From contig WRPE01000018.1 in the NCBI GenBank assembly GCA_009773315.1, forward strand, positions 1 through 55,563: DNA of 55,563 nt, written 5' to 3'. Below are positions 43,849 through 54,653 of this stretch, piece by piece. Below the pieces are notes generated by a model, which saw nothing but the letters and a program-made list of their open reading frames with translations, did not search any database and was not told the origin of the DNA. The stretch is from Syntrophaceae bacterium (GTDB lineage: Bacteria; Desulfobacterota; Syntrophia; Syntrophales; Smithellaceae). The first letter of the stretch is position 1. Every line of letters begins with the position of its first letter. Made by a program: the position numbers and the translations under genes.

Positions 43849-46257
43849 ATGCTCGTTAGTCTTAAATGGCTTAAAGATTATATTGATCTGGAATTAACGG
43901 CACCCCAGCTTGCCGACCGTTTAACGATGGCCGGTCTGGAAGTGGATGAGATCAAGACGATTGCCCATAAGTTTTCCGGTGTCGTGGTTGCAAAAATTTT
44001 ATCCGTGAGAAACCATCCGGGGGCGGACAAGCTGTCTTTGTGTGACGTCACGGACGGATCTCAGACGTATTCGGTTGTCTGTGGAGCCAAAAATATAAAA
44101 GCCGGCGATGTCGTGCCACTGGCGAAAATCGGCGCGGTTATTCCCGGTGGATACACGATCAAAGCAAACGTATTACGCGGTGAGAAATCCGACGGCATGC
44201 TTTGTTCGGAAGCGGAGTTGGAAATCGGCGATGACACATCGGGTATTATGCAATTACCGATCGGACTGACACTGGGAACTCCCCTGGAGTCGGCCCTGAA
44301 TCTGGGCGATACCGTTTTGGATGTCAGTATTACGCCTAACCGTTCCGATTGTCTGAGTATGATCGGCATGGCCCGTGAAGTTGCCGCCTTAACTGGTAAG
44401 AAAATTAAAATGCCGGTCATCACCATAAAAGAATCAACCGAAGAGATTTCATCACTTTCCTCGGTATCCATTGTGGATGCAGATCTGTGTCCGCGTTATT
44501 CCGCCCGAATGATCAAAAACGTCAAAACCGGCGACTCTCCGATCTGGATGAAAACAAGGCTGGAAGCTGCCGGTTTACGCGCGATCAATAATGTTGTGGA
44601 TGTGACAAACTTCGTCATGCTGGAAATGGGTCAGCCACTGCACGCTTTCGATTTTCGTTTCTTGGCAGAGGGACGTATAGTTGTGCGTAAATCAAAAGTC
44701 GGTGAAGTATTTGTTTCGCTCGATGAGAAAAGTCGCATCCTTCCGGAAAACACCTTGTTGATCTGCGACGGTAAAAAGCCCGTGGCCATCGGCGGAATAA
44801 TGGGTGGCCTCAATTCTGAAGTGAAAGAAGATACAGACACCATTTTTCTCGAGAGTGCTTATTTTAGCCCTTCGTCTATTCGCCGTTCATCGCGCCACCT
44901 GGCGATGCCGACCGATGCCGCTTTTCGTTTCGAAAGAGGTATTGATCCGGAAGGCGTGATTCGAGCGCTCAATCGCGCGGCGCAATTGATTGCCGAGCTT
45001 TCCGGTGGTTCTATCTGTAAAAACCATCTTGATGAATACCCGCATAAAATAACGGCTATTGCAAACATTCCCCTGCGTCTGGACAGAATTCGTGAAATGA
45101 TTGGCACGCCCATTGCGAACAAGGACGTTATGCGAATCCTGAAGAGTATTGGCATGACGGTCCGCCAAGAGGGCCATGGAAAGTATCTTGTGACGCCACC
45201 GACGTTTCGTGTGGATATTGAAAGAGAGATTGATCTGATTGAAGAGGTTGTGCGCCTGTATGGCTATGATCGCGTACCTACAACCCTGCCTGCTGTTTCG
45301 GTGACGGAGATGGCGGTCATTCCTCGCCTCGACCTGGAGGAAAGAATACGTCAATTGCTCATCGGCAGTGGCTATTCGGAAATCATCAGTTATAGTTTTA
45401 CATCGCCCGCCTCGGTCGAGTATCTTTGTTTGCCGGAAGCTGATGCACGACGAAACTTTGTGGTCATCAAAAATCCACTGACGGAAGAACAATCCGTGAT
45501 GCGCACCACCATGGCTTACGGATTGTTAGAGACCTTGAAGAAAAACATTAATAATGCATCTTTTAATTTAAAGATCTTTGAAATAGGACGGATATATCAG
45601 GCGCGTGAAGCAGGCGAATTGCCGGAAGAGACGAATATTTTGGCCGGGTTGTTGACAGGAAAAACATCGGATGACCTTTGGGGCTCGAAAGTGAATGTTG
45701 ATTTTTACGATCTTAAAGGTTGCCTGGAAAATGTTTTTTATGATTTGAAGCTGGATGATTGCCGTTATTGTGCTGAAATATCAGAACAATTTTTGCATCC
45801 CGGTCAATCATGCGGCCTGTATGTGAATGATACTCAGATAGGTTATTTAGGCCAGGTGCATCCGGAAGTGATGCAGAAAATGGATATCAAGACGACTGCG
45901 TATCTATTCGAAATTAATATTGATATATTAGAAAAACAGATAAACAGACGGATCACTTACAGGGAAATATCCAAATTTCCGGCAGTCACTCGTGATGTTG
46001 CTTTTGTCATTCCCTTCTCTATGGAAGCGAAAAAGATGCTGGAAATTGTTTTAAGCCAACGTGAAGATTTGCTTGAAAATGTGGTGATTTTTGATATATA
46101 CTTTGGTAAAGGTCTTAACGAAGGGGTAAAGAGTCTGGGGGTGAGATTTTCCTATCGCGCTATTGACAGGACTTTAACGGATACTGAAATCAATTCTATT
46201 CATGACAAAATCGTGCACAACACCGTCCGACTGACGGGTGCAAAAATACGAGCCTAA
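43849..46257 (+). CDS. pheT: Phenylalanyl-tRNA synthetase beta subunit
   Basis: An 802-residue subunit with a tRNA-binding EMAP-like domain (GVVVAKILSVRNHPGADKLSLCDV), the B3/B4 editing region (NNVVDVTNFVMLEMGQPLHAFD), B5 and a C-terminal ferredoxin-fold anticodon-binding domain (REISKFPAVTRDVAFVIP). The usual length is ~800. It starts 14 bases after pheS. Confidence 0.96.
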   Translation: MLVSLKWLKDYIDLELTAPQLADRLTMAGLEVDEIKTIAHKFSGVVVAKILSVRNHPGADKLSLCDVTDGSQTYSVVCGAKNIKAGDVVPLAKIGAVIPGGYTIKANVLRGEKSDGMLCSEAELEIGDDTSGIMQLPIGLTLGTPLESALNLGDTVLDVSITPNRSDCLSMIGMAREVAALTGKKIKMPVITIKESTEEISSLSSVSIVDADLCPRYSARMIKNVKTGDSPIWMKTRLEAAGLRAINNVVDVTNFVMLEMGQPLHAFDFRFLAEGRIVVRKSKVGEVFVSLDEKSRILPENTLLICDGKKPVAIGGIMGGLNSEVKEDTDTIFLESAYFSPSSIRRSSRHLAMPTDAAFRFERGIDPEGVIRALNRAAQLIAELSGGSICKNHLDEYPHKITAIANIPLRLDRIREMIGTPIANKDVMRILKSIGMTVRQEGHGKYLVTPPTFRVDIEREIDLIEEVVRLYGYDRVPTTLPAVSVTEMAVIPRLDLEERIRQLLIGSGYSEIISYSFTSPASVEYLCLPEADARRNFVVIKNPLTEEQSVMRTTMAYGLLETLKKNINNASFNLKIFEIGRIYQAREAGELPEETNILAGLLTGKTSDDLWGSKVNVDFYDLKGCLENVFYDLKLDDCRYCAEISEQFLHPGQSCGLYVNDTQIGYLGQVHPEVMQKMDIKTTAYLFEINIDILEKQINRRITYREISKFPAVTRDVAFVIPFSMEAKKMLEIVLSQREDLLENVVIFDIYFGKGLNEGVKSLGVRFSYRAIDRTLTDTEINSIHDKIVHNTVRLTGAKIRA

Positions 46258-46290
46258 CAGTTTAAATGACGTTAAAACGGAGGAAAAGAA

Positions 46291-46566
46291 ATGACGAAAA
46301 TTGATATTATTCAGAATGTTTACGAAAAACTCGGGTTTTCAAAAAAAGAATCAGCGGATATTGTTGAATCCGTGTTTGACATCATCAAAGACAGCCTTGC
46401 ACAAGGTGAGAGGGTAAAGATTTCCGGATTCGGCAATTTTATGGTGAAAGAGAAACGCGCCCGACGAGGCCGTAATCCCCAGACCGGACAGGAAATATCC
46501 ATTACCGCACGCCGGGTTTTGACTTTTAAGTCCTCTCAGGTACTGCGTAAATCTTTAAACGGTTAA
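46291..46566 (+). CDS. ihfA: Integration host factor alpha-type DNA-bending protein
   Basis: Ninety-one residues with ISGFGNFMVKEKRARRGRNPQTGQEISI, the DNA-binding arm of the HU/IHF family. Its position after pheT is the conserved ihfA location. IHF alpha versus HU is decided by context. Confidence 0.93.
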   Translation: MTKIDIIQNVYEKLGFSKKESADIVESVFDIIKDSLAQGERVKISGFGNFMVKEKRARRGRNPQTGQEISITARRVLTFKSSQVLRKSLNG

Positions 46567-46694
46567 TAATTTTATTCAAATGCACCGATGACACTGAACA
46601 TTTAAAAGGCTTTTCTCGTTCTGGTTTTTAGACTGGGGGTTTTTTAATGTTTTAGGTTATCAGATGTCTTTCTCCTTAAGGATTCAGGAATTGT

Positions 46695-47033
46695 ATGGAT
46701 AACATAATTCCCGAAAAGGCTTATTTCCGTATTGGAGAAGTGAGCAAAATCCTCAGTGTTGAACCTTATGTCATTCGTTACTGGGAGACGGAATTTAAGA
46801 CGGTCAAACCGGTACGGACCAAGGCGGCTCAGCGTCTGTATCGAAAAAAAGACGTAGAGGAATTATTAACGATTCGGAATTTGCTCTATCAGCAGCGTTT
46901 TACTATCAATGGCGCCAAAAAACAGCTGATGAAAAAGAGCGGCGATGATGAATCGGTTCTTACCGCCGGCCATCATGAAAAATTGATTTTAATTAAAAAG
47001 GAATTGCAGCAAATAAGAAAGATTATGAGCTAA
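46695..47033 (+). CDS. MerR-family transcriptional regulator
   Basis: A 112-residue protein with a winged-helix FRIGEVSKILSVEPYVIRYWETEF and AAQRLYRKKDVEELLTIRNLLYQQRFTINGAKKQL. It has no effector domain beyond a short helix, like the MerR gene often found after ihfA in delta-proteobacteria, whose target is unknown. The 128-base gap after ihfA shows no clear terminator. Confidence 0.9.
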   Translation: MDNIIPEKAYFRIGEVSKILSVEPYVIRYWETEFKTVKPVRTKAAQRLYRKKDVEELLTIRNLLYQQRFTINGAKKQLMKKSGDDESVLTAGHHEKLILIKKELQQIRKIMS

Positions 47034-47063
47034 AAAGCCGGCAATGATGATTGCCGGCTTTTT
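47032..47063 (+). terminator. Rho-independent terminator after the merR gene
   Basis: AAAAAGCCGGCAA and TTGCCGGCTTTTT pair in full with a 6-base loop. It ends the long thrS-to-merR run and may also serve the convergent PxxKW gene. Confidence 0.9.
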
Positions 47064-47085
47064 AGCTTTTGAAGAGCATCAAGCG

Positions 47086-47367
47086 TCATTTCTTCTTGCT
47101 TGCTCTTTTCGAAGCTTTGAGCGGGTTAATCTTCTGAGCTTCTTTGATTTCTGTCTTAATGTGTGATGCGGTGGGGCAGTTGCCGTTCATCCACTTGCTT
47201 TTCGGATCAGGATAGACCTTGCAATATTTGCCTGATTCGTACTCAAGAATTTTATTACAATCACCGCATTTGTCGATTATCAGAATACAGCTGCCGCCGA
47301 AGAATCCACAGCCTTTTTTGCTCATGAAACCGCATTCCACTCCATTTTTAACTGTCAGACAAAGCAT
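47086..47367 (-). CDS. PxxKW-family cysteine-rich protein
   Basis: A 93-residue protein with many Cys residues (CLTVKNGVECGF, GGSC, CGDC, KYC, NC) and the eponymous PKSKW. The C terminus is Lys-rich. The family occurs mainly in delta-proteobacteria; a metal-binding or iron-sulfur role is plausible but unproven. The ATG at 47367 has AAGGGGG 9 bases upstream. It diverges from the PTS genes. Confidence 0.85.
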   Translation of the reverse strand: MLCLTVKNGVECGFMSKKGCGFFGGSCILIIDKCGDCNKILEYESGKYCKVYPDPKSKWMNGNCPTASHIKTEIKEAQKINPLKASKRASKKK

Positions 47368-47525
47368 TTTGCACGACCCCCTTATATAATAAATTACACG
47401 ATATTTTTTAGACGTTGCGAAAAAAGACAATAAATAAAGAAATATCCACAGTCGTCCTCGACATTAAAACCGGCGTGTCCTTAACAGCAAAAAAAAAGCC
47501 TGTCAAGAAAAATTAAAGCGTCTTC

Positions 47526-47580
47526 GTTTCCCTGATTAAATTGACTTAGATGGTCATCTATGTTAGCTTCTTAGGGAAAC
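47526..47580. promoter_or_regulatory. Concentric palindrome overlapping a candidate promoter for the PTS genes
   Basis: Outer arms GTTTCCCT (47526-47533) and AGGGAAAC (47573-47580) enclose an inner palindrome TAGATG-GT-CATCTA (47547-47560); the two centres coincide to half a base. Overlapping them is TTGACT (47541-47546), a 17-base spacer formed by the inner palindrome, and TAGCTT. This suggests an operator. Confidence 0.5.
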
Positions 47581-47626
47581 AAAAATAGGAAAATAATCAA
47601 GATATACGCGTTTGGGGCCGTAAAGA

Positions 47627-48388
47627 ATGAAAAAAGGGTCTTTAATTATAATATTTTTGAGATCTTTTTTTATCCATGCCACACTAAATTTTCGACGCAT
47701 GCAAAATATTGGTTTCGCGTATGCAATGATTCCGTTTCTCCGGGAGCGGAAATTATCCGAAAGAGATGAAGAAGAGATGCTGATCCGCAATTTGCAAATG
47801 TTTAACACGCATCCCTATTTATCTGCGCCGCTGATTGGTTCGATAATCCGCATGGAAGAAGAGTTGCGAGACGGTGATGAATCCTCATCCATCTTGATTG
47901 TTAAACAAAGCCTGACGGGCCCATACGCCGCGATTGGCGATAATTTTTTCTGGGGTGCGCTCAGACCCTGCGCGGGAATATTTGCGGTTGCTTTGGCCTG
48001 TATGGGCTGGATTTTAGCCCCGTTAGCCTTTATGCTGATATACACGCCCGCGCATATCTGGGTAAGATTGAAGGGATTTATTGAAGGGTACCGGGGAGGG
48101 AAGCAGGGCATTGAATTCATCCGTAGAATTGACTTACCGCGCATTGCACCCCGGGTGCGATGGTTGTCTCTGGTGGTCCTGTCGGGCTGTGGAATCTGGC
48201 TTTTGCAGGACGGGTATTTGACCTTTGCCGCAACATCATGGATGGTCGTTGCGCTGGCAGCGCTGGCCATCATTTTGCTTTGCTTGTTGTTAATTAAAAA
48301 AGGCGTATCGCAAGTTTATATTCTGTACGGTACAATGGTTATATTTCTGATTATTTCGTTAAGAGGGTTATTGGTGTGGTGGAAATGA
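47627..48388 (+). CDS. PTS mannose-family EIID component
   Basis: A 253-residue membrane protein resembling IID of the mannose/fructose/sorbose family: FLRSFFIHATLNFRRMQNIGFAYAMIPFLRE, NTHPYLSAPLIGSIIRMEEE, GAIGDNFFWGALRP-like sequence and several membrane helices at the C terminus. EIID works with EIIC to move and phosphorylate sugars. The partner IIA, IIB and IIC genes are not next to it. The stop overlaps the HPr ATG. Confidence 0.85.
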   Translation: MKKGSLIIIFLRSFFIHATLNFRRMQNIGFAYAMIPFLRERKLSERDEEEMLIRNLQMFNTHPYLSAPLIGSIIRMEEELRDGDESSSILIVKQSLTGPYAAIGDNFFWGALRPCAGIFAVALACMGWILAPLAFMLIYTPAHIWVRLKGFIEGYRGGKQGIEFIRRIDLPRIAPRVRWLSLVVLSGCGIWLLQDGYLTFAATSWMVVALAALAIILLCLLLIKKGVSQVYILYGTMVIFLIISLRGLLVWWK

Positions 48389-48645
48389 AAACATTAAAAT
48401 TAAAAAATAAATTAGGAATGCATGCGCGCGCGGCTGCGTCATTTGTTCGCATCGCGCAGAAATACGGCGCGGAAATATTGATTGAGCGCAATGGTCAGAC
48501 CGTAAATGGAAAGAGTATCCTGGGGATTTTGACACTTGCCTGTCCGATGGGCGGTATGATAACAATGAGGGCCCAGGGCGCTGACGCAGCTCAGGCGCTG
48601 GATGAGCTCGAAGCGTTGATCGAAAATAAATTTGGAGAAGAATAA
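48385..48645 (+). CDS. ptsH: Phosphocarrier protein HPr
   Basis: Eighty-six residues with the phosphorylated His in KLGMHARAAASFVRIA and the regulatory-type Ser in GKSILGILTLACPMG. It accepts phosphate from EI and passes it to EIIA domains. The presence of Ser46 raises the possibility of HPr kinase control. It overlaps the EIID stop by 4 bases; EI follows by 8. Confidence 0.94.
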   Translation: MKTLKLKNKLGMHARAAASFVRIAQKYGAEILIERNGQTVNGKSILGILTLACPMGGMITMRAQGADAAQALDELEALIENKFGEE

Positions 48646-48653
48646 ACCATAAC

Positions 48654-50438
48654 ATGACAGCTGATCAGGGGAAAAAAACATTTGTTCTTAAGGGGATTGG
48701 CGTTTCTCCGGGCGTGGTGATTGGCAAAGTTTACCGATTTGATCCGCTGGATGCTCAGATATCTTTTTATAAGCTCAATAACAAAGATTTGATCCCAAAC
48801 GAAATTGAGCGTTTTAAGAATGCGCTGAAAGAATCATCACGACAGCTTTTGGAGATTCAGGAAAATCTGAAAAAAACGAAAGTAACTGAGCCGCTCTATA
48901 TTATCGATGTTCACGTTTTACTTCTATCGGATAAAAATTTTATCGATCGCACCGTCAAATATATACGCCGTTTGGGTGTCAACGCCGAATGGGCGGTGCG
49001 AATGACGTTGGATCATTACAAGCAGATATTTGAGGGCCTGGCAGATGCTTATATCAGCGGCCGCATCAGTGATGTGCAGTATGTTGTGCAGCGCATTCTG
49101 CGCAATCTGTCCGGTGAAAAACATGAAATTGTCTGGGAAGTCGGTCGTGAAGGTGTGGTGATCGTTTCACACGATCTGTCGCCGGCCGATACGGCGCAGA
49201 TGAAACTGGACAAAATCGTCGGTTTTGCCACCGACAGTGGCGGTCGCACATCGCATACCGCCATTGTGGCCCGATCGATGGAATTGCCCGCTGTTGTCGG
49301 CCTGGATAATGTCACTCGCTTCGTCCGGACCGGCGATGAAATCATCGTGGACGGCACGTCGGGACTTGTTGTGGTCAATCCATATCCCGATATGCTCAAA
49401 AGATACGAAGAGAAGAAGCGTCATTATGACGACGCCAAAGACGAGTACCTTAAATATGCCAAGCTGCCGGCCGTGACGCTGGATCATTACCATGTGCAAA
49501 TAGGTTCCAACATCGAATTTATTGAAGAGATTCCTTCGGCGATTGCTCACGGAGCGGAGTACATTGGGCTTTACCGGACGGAATTTCTTTATATCTACCG
49601 GGATGATTTACCGACGGAGGAAGACCATTTCAATAATTATCGTCAGGTGGTGACTGAGAAAAATTTGTCGTGGGCAACTATCCGCACATTTGATTTAGGC
49701 GGTGACAAATTTCCAAACTACCAAAAACAGACTAAAGAATTAAACCCACAAATGGGATTGCGCGCCATTCGTTTTTGCCTGAAAGAGATCGAGCTTTTCA
49801 AAGCACAGCTTCGCGCCATCTGGCGTGTGAGCGCCCTGGGCAGGGTAAAAATTCTCTTCCCGATGATTTCCGGTATCGAAGAAGTCCGTGAAGCCAAGCG
49901 TTTACTGGAAGAGACCCGTCAAGAGCTTTTGGCCCAGGGGGTGCCGATCGCCGACCGGATGGAAATTGGGGCAATGATCGAAGTGCCTGCGGCCGCCGTC
50001 ATTGCCGATCAACTGGCACAGGAAGTCGATTATTTCAGCATCGGCACCAATGATTTAATTCAGTACTCTCTAGCGATTGACCGCTCCAATGAAAGGGTAA
50101 CGTATCTTTACGAACCACTGCATCCCGCTGTTTTGAGATTGATTAAGGGCATTGTGGATGAGGCCCATGCGGCAAAGATTCGCGTGGCCATGTGTGGTGA
50201 AATGGCGGGAGACCCGCTTTTCTGTCTGATCCTTTTAGGAATGCAATTGGATGAATTAAGCATGAATCACCTGGCAATTCCCCGCATTAAAAGAATAATA
50301 CAACAGTCAACGCTTTCGGAATCCCGTGAGTTGTTAAAGCAGGCGATGTCTTATAATAATGCCGTGGACGTGCGGGCTTATGTTCAGGATTATATGAGCG
50401 ATCATTTTCCGAATGAATTTCAGAAGAAAGAAACATAG
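48654..50438 (+). CDS. ptsI: PTS enzyme I
   Basis: A 594-residue enzyme that phosphorylates HPr from phosphoenolpyruvate. KGIGVSPGVVIGKVY opens the protein. The active His is in GGRTSHTAIVARS near residue 200, and the C-terminal PEP domain has YRTEFLYIYRDDLPTEEDHF, GGDKFPNYQK and FSIGTNDLIQYSLAIDRSNERV. With HPr and EIID it forms a partial PTS that may serve regulation more than transport. Confidence 0.96.
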   Translation: MTADQGKKTFVLKGIGVSPGVVIGKVYRFDPLDAQISFYKLNNKDLIPNEIERFKNALKESSRQLLEIQENLKKTKVTEPLYIIDVHVLLLSDKNFIDRTVKYIRRLGVNAEWAVRMTLDHYKQIFEGLADAYISGRISDVQYVVQRILRNLSGEKHEIVWEVGREGVVIVSHDLSPADTAQMKLDKIVGFATDSGGRTSHTAIVARSMELPAVVGLDNVTRFVRTGDEIIVDGTSGLVVVNPYPDMLKRYEEKKRHYDDAKDEYLKYAKLPAVTLDHYHVQIGSNIEFIEEIPSAIAHGAEYIGLYRTEFLYIYRDDLPTEEDHFNNYRQVVTEKNLSWATIRTFDLGGDKFPNYQKQTKELNPQMGLRAIRFCLKEIELFKAQLRAIWRVSALGRVKILFPMISGIEEVREAKRLLEETRQELLAQGVPIADRMEIGAMIEVPAAAVIADQLAQEVDYFSIGTNDLIQYSLAIDRSNERVTYLYEPLHPAVLRLIKGIVDEAHAAKIRVAMCGEMAGDPLFCLILLGMQLDELSMNHLAIPRIKRIIQQSTLSESRELLKQAMSYNNAVDVRAYVQDYMSDHFPNEFQKKET

Positions 50439-50488
50439 TTTCTATAAGCTTATTTGCCGATAGCTCTGCAGAAGAAACCGGATTATTT

Positions 50489-53113
50489 ATGAGTGAAAAA
50501 GTGCCAATAATTGCCGATGGTCAGGAAAATGAATACTATGCCGGATGTCTTTATGAAAAAGAGGATATCTGGCGTTTTCGTCCCGCAAAAGCTTACCTTT
50601 CGCGTGTTTCCATTGCCGATGAAGAAGTTAATGCTCTCAAAAAGCTTGCCGGTGAAGGTGTCATCGTTTACGCCATCAAACAGAGAAGTAAACTTAACAG
50701 CCTGATCATTGCCGAACTTGCAGGCCGCAAGGGTCTGGCCAGACCGGTGTATTGTCACGGTATGAACATGTCCTTTTGGCAGCCCTTGTCCAATGTGCTA
50801 AAATTTTTCTGGTCATCCTTTTTGCGCCGTTTCCGCAAAGATCAGGTCAACCGTCAAGGCAAACTGGATTTTCTGACAAGAAAAGTCGCGGGGAAAGAAA
50901 GTATTATCATCCATCTGGGTGAGTCGGAGTTTATTGAAAGTCGTTCCGCTCAGGATGCGCTAGCCAGCCTGACCAGCCTTCAAGGCAAAATATCCTTTCC
51001 CATCTTTATTGTACCGGTTTTGGTGGCTTATGGTCGCCGCCGGGAAAAGGAAGACGAAAGCCTGTTTAATATCCTTTTCGGACAGATGGAACATACCGGC
51101 ACGCTTCGCCGGTTGATTACTTTTATACGCTATTCGAGACAGGCTTTTGTGATTCCTACAGAGCCGGTCAACCTGGCTGATTATTTAGTCAACGGCAGGA
51201 AAAATATGCCCCAAGACGAACTCATTCAAGAATTGCGCGGAGAAATGATTGATCGGATAAGCGAAGAGAAAACAGCCGTTGTCGGACCTGCGTTGAAATC
51301 GCGCGCGGAGCTCATCGGCATGGTGATGCAGGATACGAATCTTAACCAGTTTATAGATGATTATGCGCAAAAAACAAAGAAAGACAGAGCCGGTGTTGTA
51401 AAAGAGGCCCGCCGTTATCTTTACGAAATTGCATCTGATTACCAGGAGACATTTGTTGAAATATGGTTGAAGGTTCTCACATGGCTTTGGAATACGGTCT
51501 ATGACGGACTGTCCGTTGATTCCGAAGGGCTTGCCAAAATTCGCAATTTGTCTAAGAAAATGCCTTTTGTCATCATTTCCTGCCACCGCAGTCATATCGA
51601 TTATCTGCTTCTTTCCTACGTTTTTTATAAAAATAATATTCAGATGCCTTTCATCGCGGCAGGTAACAACCTTTCTTTTTTCCCCCTGGGGTACATTTTT
51701 CGCCGCTCCGGTGCGTTTTTCCTGCGGCGCAGTTTCCGGGGTAACGAACTTTACGGAGAAGTCTTTGCCAAATATATTGCTACGCTTCTGCACGAGGGTC
51801 TTCCACTGGAATTCTTCATCGAAGGCGGCAGAAGCCGGACGGGGAAAATGGTTATGCCCAAATACGGCCTGTTGTCGATGATTATTCAGGCCTATCAGGA
51901 CATGTATTGCGAGAATCTGGCCTGTGTGCCCGTCTATATTGGTTATGACCGTGTCATAGAAGAAAGATCCTATCTCAACGAATTATCCGGCGCGCCCAAG
52001 GTTCAGGAAAATACCGTTGAAATAATCAAAAGTACCAAAATCCTGCGCAAACGATACGGCCGCGTTTATATTAACATCGGCGAGCCGATCATCATGAAAG
52101 ACTATCTGGCGGCGCAGGATAAGGCTATGGACGAGATGACACTGGATGAACGTCAGAGCCTTTATCGGAAAATCGGTTATGAAGTTGTTTTAGAGATCAA
52201 TAAGGTTTCGGTGGTTACGCCATTTTCGCTGGTGGCTGCCGGTCTGTTGAGCCATGACCGGCGCGGAATATCTCATGATGAACTGAGCGGTATTTTAAAA
52301 GAATTTTATGAATACTTATCCACCCGACGGGTGAAATTCGCCGCAACGTTTGCGCATAGGGAAAAAGCGATTGCCGACGCATTGAACATTTTTGCTGCGA
52401 CGGAAATTATTTCCACGATTGCAGCCCAAGAGGAGGAAGAGGAACTGCAGGAGGTCGTTTATTCTCTGGCCGATGCAAAAAGATTGAATCTGGAATACTA
52501 CAAAAACAATATTCTGCACTTCTTTATGTCCATTTGTTTCGTGGCCACGTCCATGGTGAAAACTCCTGAAGATTCCATGTCACTGGCGAAGATTATGGGG
52601 GACTACAAGTTTCTGAAGTGGCTTTTATGGAATGAGTTTATTTTTGATGAGACCCGGGATGATGTGGAAGAAGTGGAGGATGTCCTGGCTTATTTACACG
52701 CGAGATCCATGATCGTCACCACCGAGCGCCAGGGCAAAGTCTGGATTGAGGTTAAAAGTAAAGGCGACGCGAAATTAAAACCTTTTGCCGGACTCATTCA
52801 CAACTATCTGGAGTCCTGCTGGATTGTTATTCGCGGATTGGTTTATCTCAAGAAAAAACCCCTAACGCAAAAAGAGTGGCTGGCCAAGATCCGACCTTTG
52901 GGAGACCGCATGTTTCGCAAGGGAGAAATATTGCGCGCCGAAGCCCTGTCCCAGGCCAACTATCAGAATGCCATCAAATTTCTGGAAGACGCCGAAGTAA
53001 TTATTTCCCAGGCCCGAGAAGAAAAAGGCGGCAAAAGAGAATTCACATACACCTTGACGGACAATCGGGCGCAACTGGAAGTGCTAAGGCGCCGCCTGTT
53101 CAAGTTTTTGTAG
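50489..53113 (+). CDS. plsB: Glycerol-3-phosphate 1-O-acyltransferase PlsB
   Basis: An 874-residue membrane-associated enzyme that adds the first acyl chain to glycerol-3-phosphate. The acyltransferase motifs are CHRSHIDYLLLSYVFY near residue 364, FIEGGRSRTGKMVMPKYG near 445 and VPVYIGYDRVIEERSY. The length is a little above the E. coli enzyme. It follows ptsI by 50 bases with a GAAACCGG-type weak site. It has no other lipid gene beside it. Confidence 0.92.
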   Translation: MSEKVPIIADGQENEYYAGCLYEKEDIWRFRPAKAYLSRVSIADEEVNALKKLAGEGVIVYAIKQRSKLNSLIIAELAGRKGLARPVYCHGMNMSFWQPLSNVLKFFWSSFLRRFRKDQVNRQGKLDFLTRKVAGKESIIIHLGESEFIESRSAQDALASLTSLQGKISFPIFIVPVLVAYGRRREKEDESLFNILFGQMEHTGTLRRLITFIRYSRQAFVIPTEPVNLADYLVNGRKNMPQDELIQELRGEMIDRISEEKTAVVGPALKSRAELIGMVMQDTNLNQFIDDYAQKTKKDRAGVVKEARRYLYEIASDYQETFVEIWLKVLTWLWNTVYDGLSVDSEGLAKIRNLSKKMPFVIISCHRSHIDYLLLSYVFYKNNIQMPFIAAGNNLSFFPLGYIFRRSGAFFLRRSFRGNELYGEVFAKYIATLLHEGLPLEFFIEGGRSRTGKMVMPKYGLLSMIIQAYQDMYCENLACVPVYIGYDRVIEERSYLNELSGAPKVQENTVEIIKSTKILRKRYGRVYINIGEPIIMKDYLAAQDKAMDEMTLDERQSLYRKIGYEVVLEINKVSVVTPFSLVAAGLLSHDRRGISHDELSGILKEFYEYLSTRRVKFAATFAHREKAIADALNIFAATEIISTIAAQEEEEELQEVVYSLADAKRLNLEYYKNNILHFFMSICFVATSMVKTPEDSMSLAKIMGDYKFLKWLLWNEFIFDETRDDVEEVEDVLAYLHARSMIVTTERQGKVWIEVKSKGDAKLKPFAGLIHNYLESCWIVIRGLVYLKKKPLTQKEWLAKIRPLGDRMFRKGEILRAEALSQANYQNAIKFLEDAEVIISQAREEKGGKREFTYTLTDNRAQLEVLRRRLFKFL

Positions 53114-53191
53114 TGCAGTGTTTCATGAATCATTCCATTATATTTGTAGGGGACGGTCTTGCCACCTGCATGTTTAAAGCAGCATCCTTGA

Positions 53192-54574
<1,383 letters not shown>

Positions 54575-54653
54575 TTAATCAAACGAGCTTGATAACTTTT
54601 AGCAAGTCATATAGAAGGAAACTTATTTTTCAGCTAAAAGGAGTCAACAGAAT

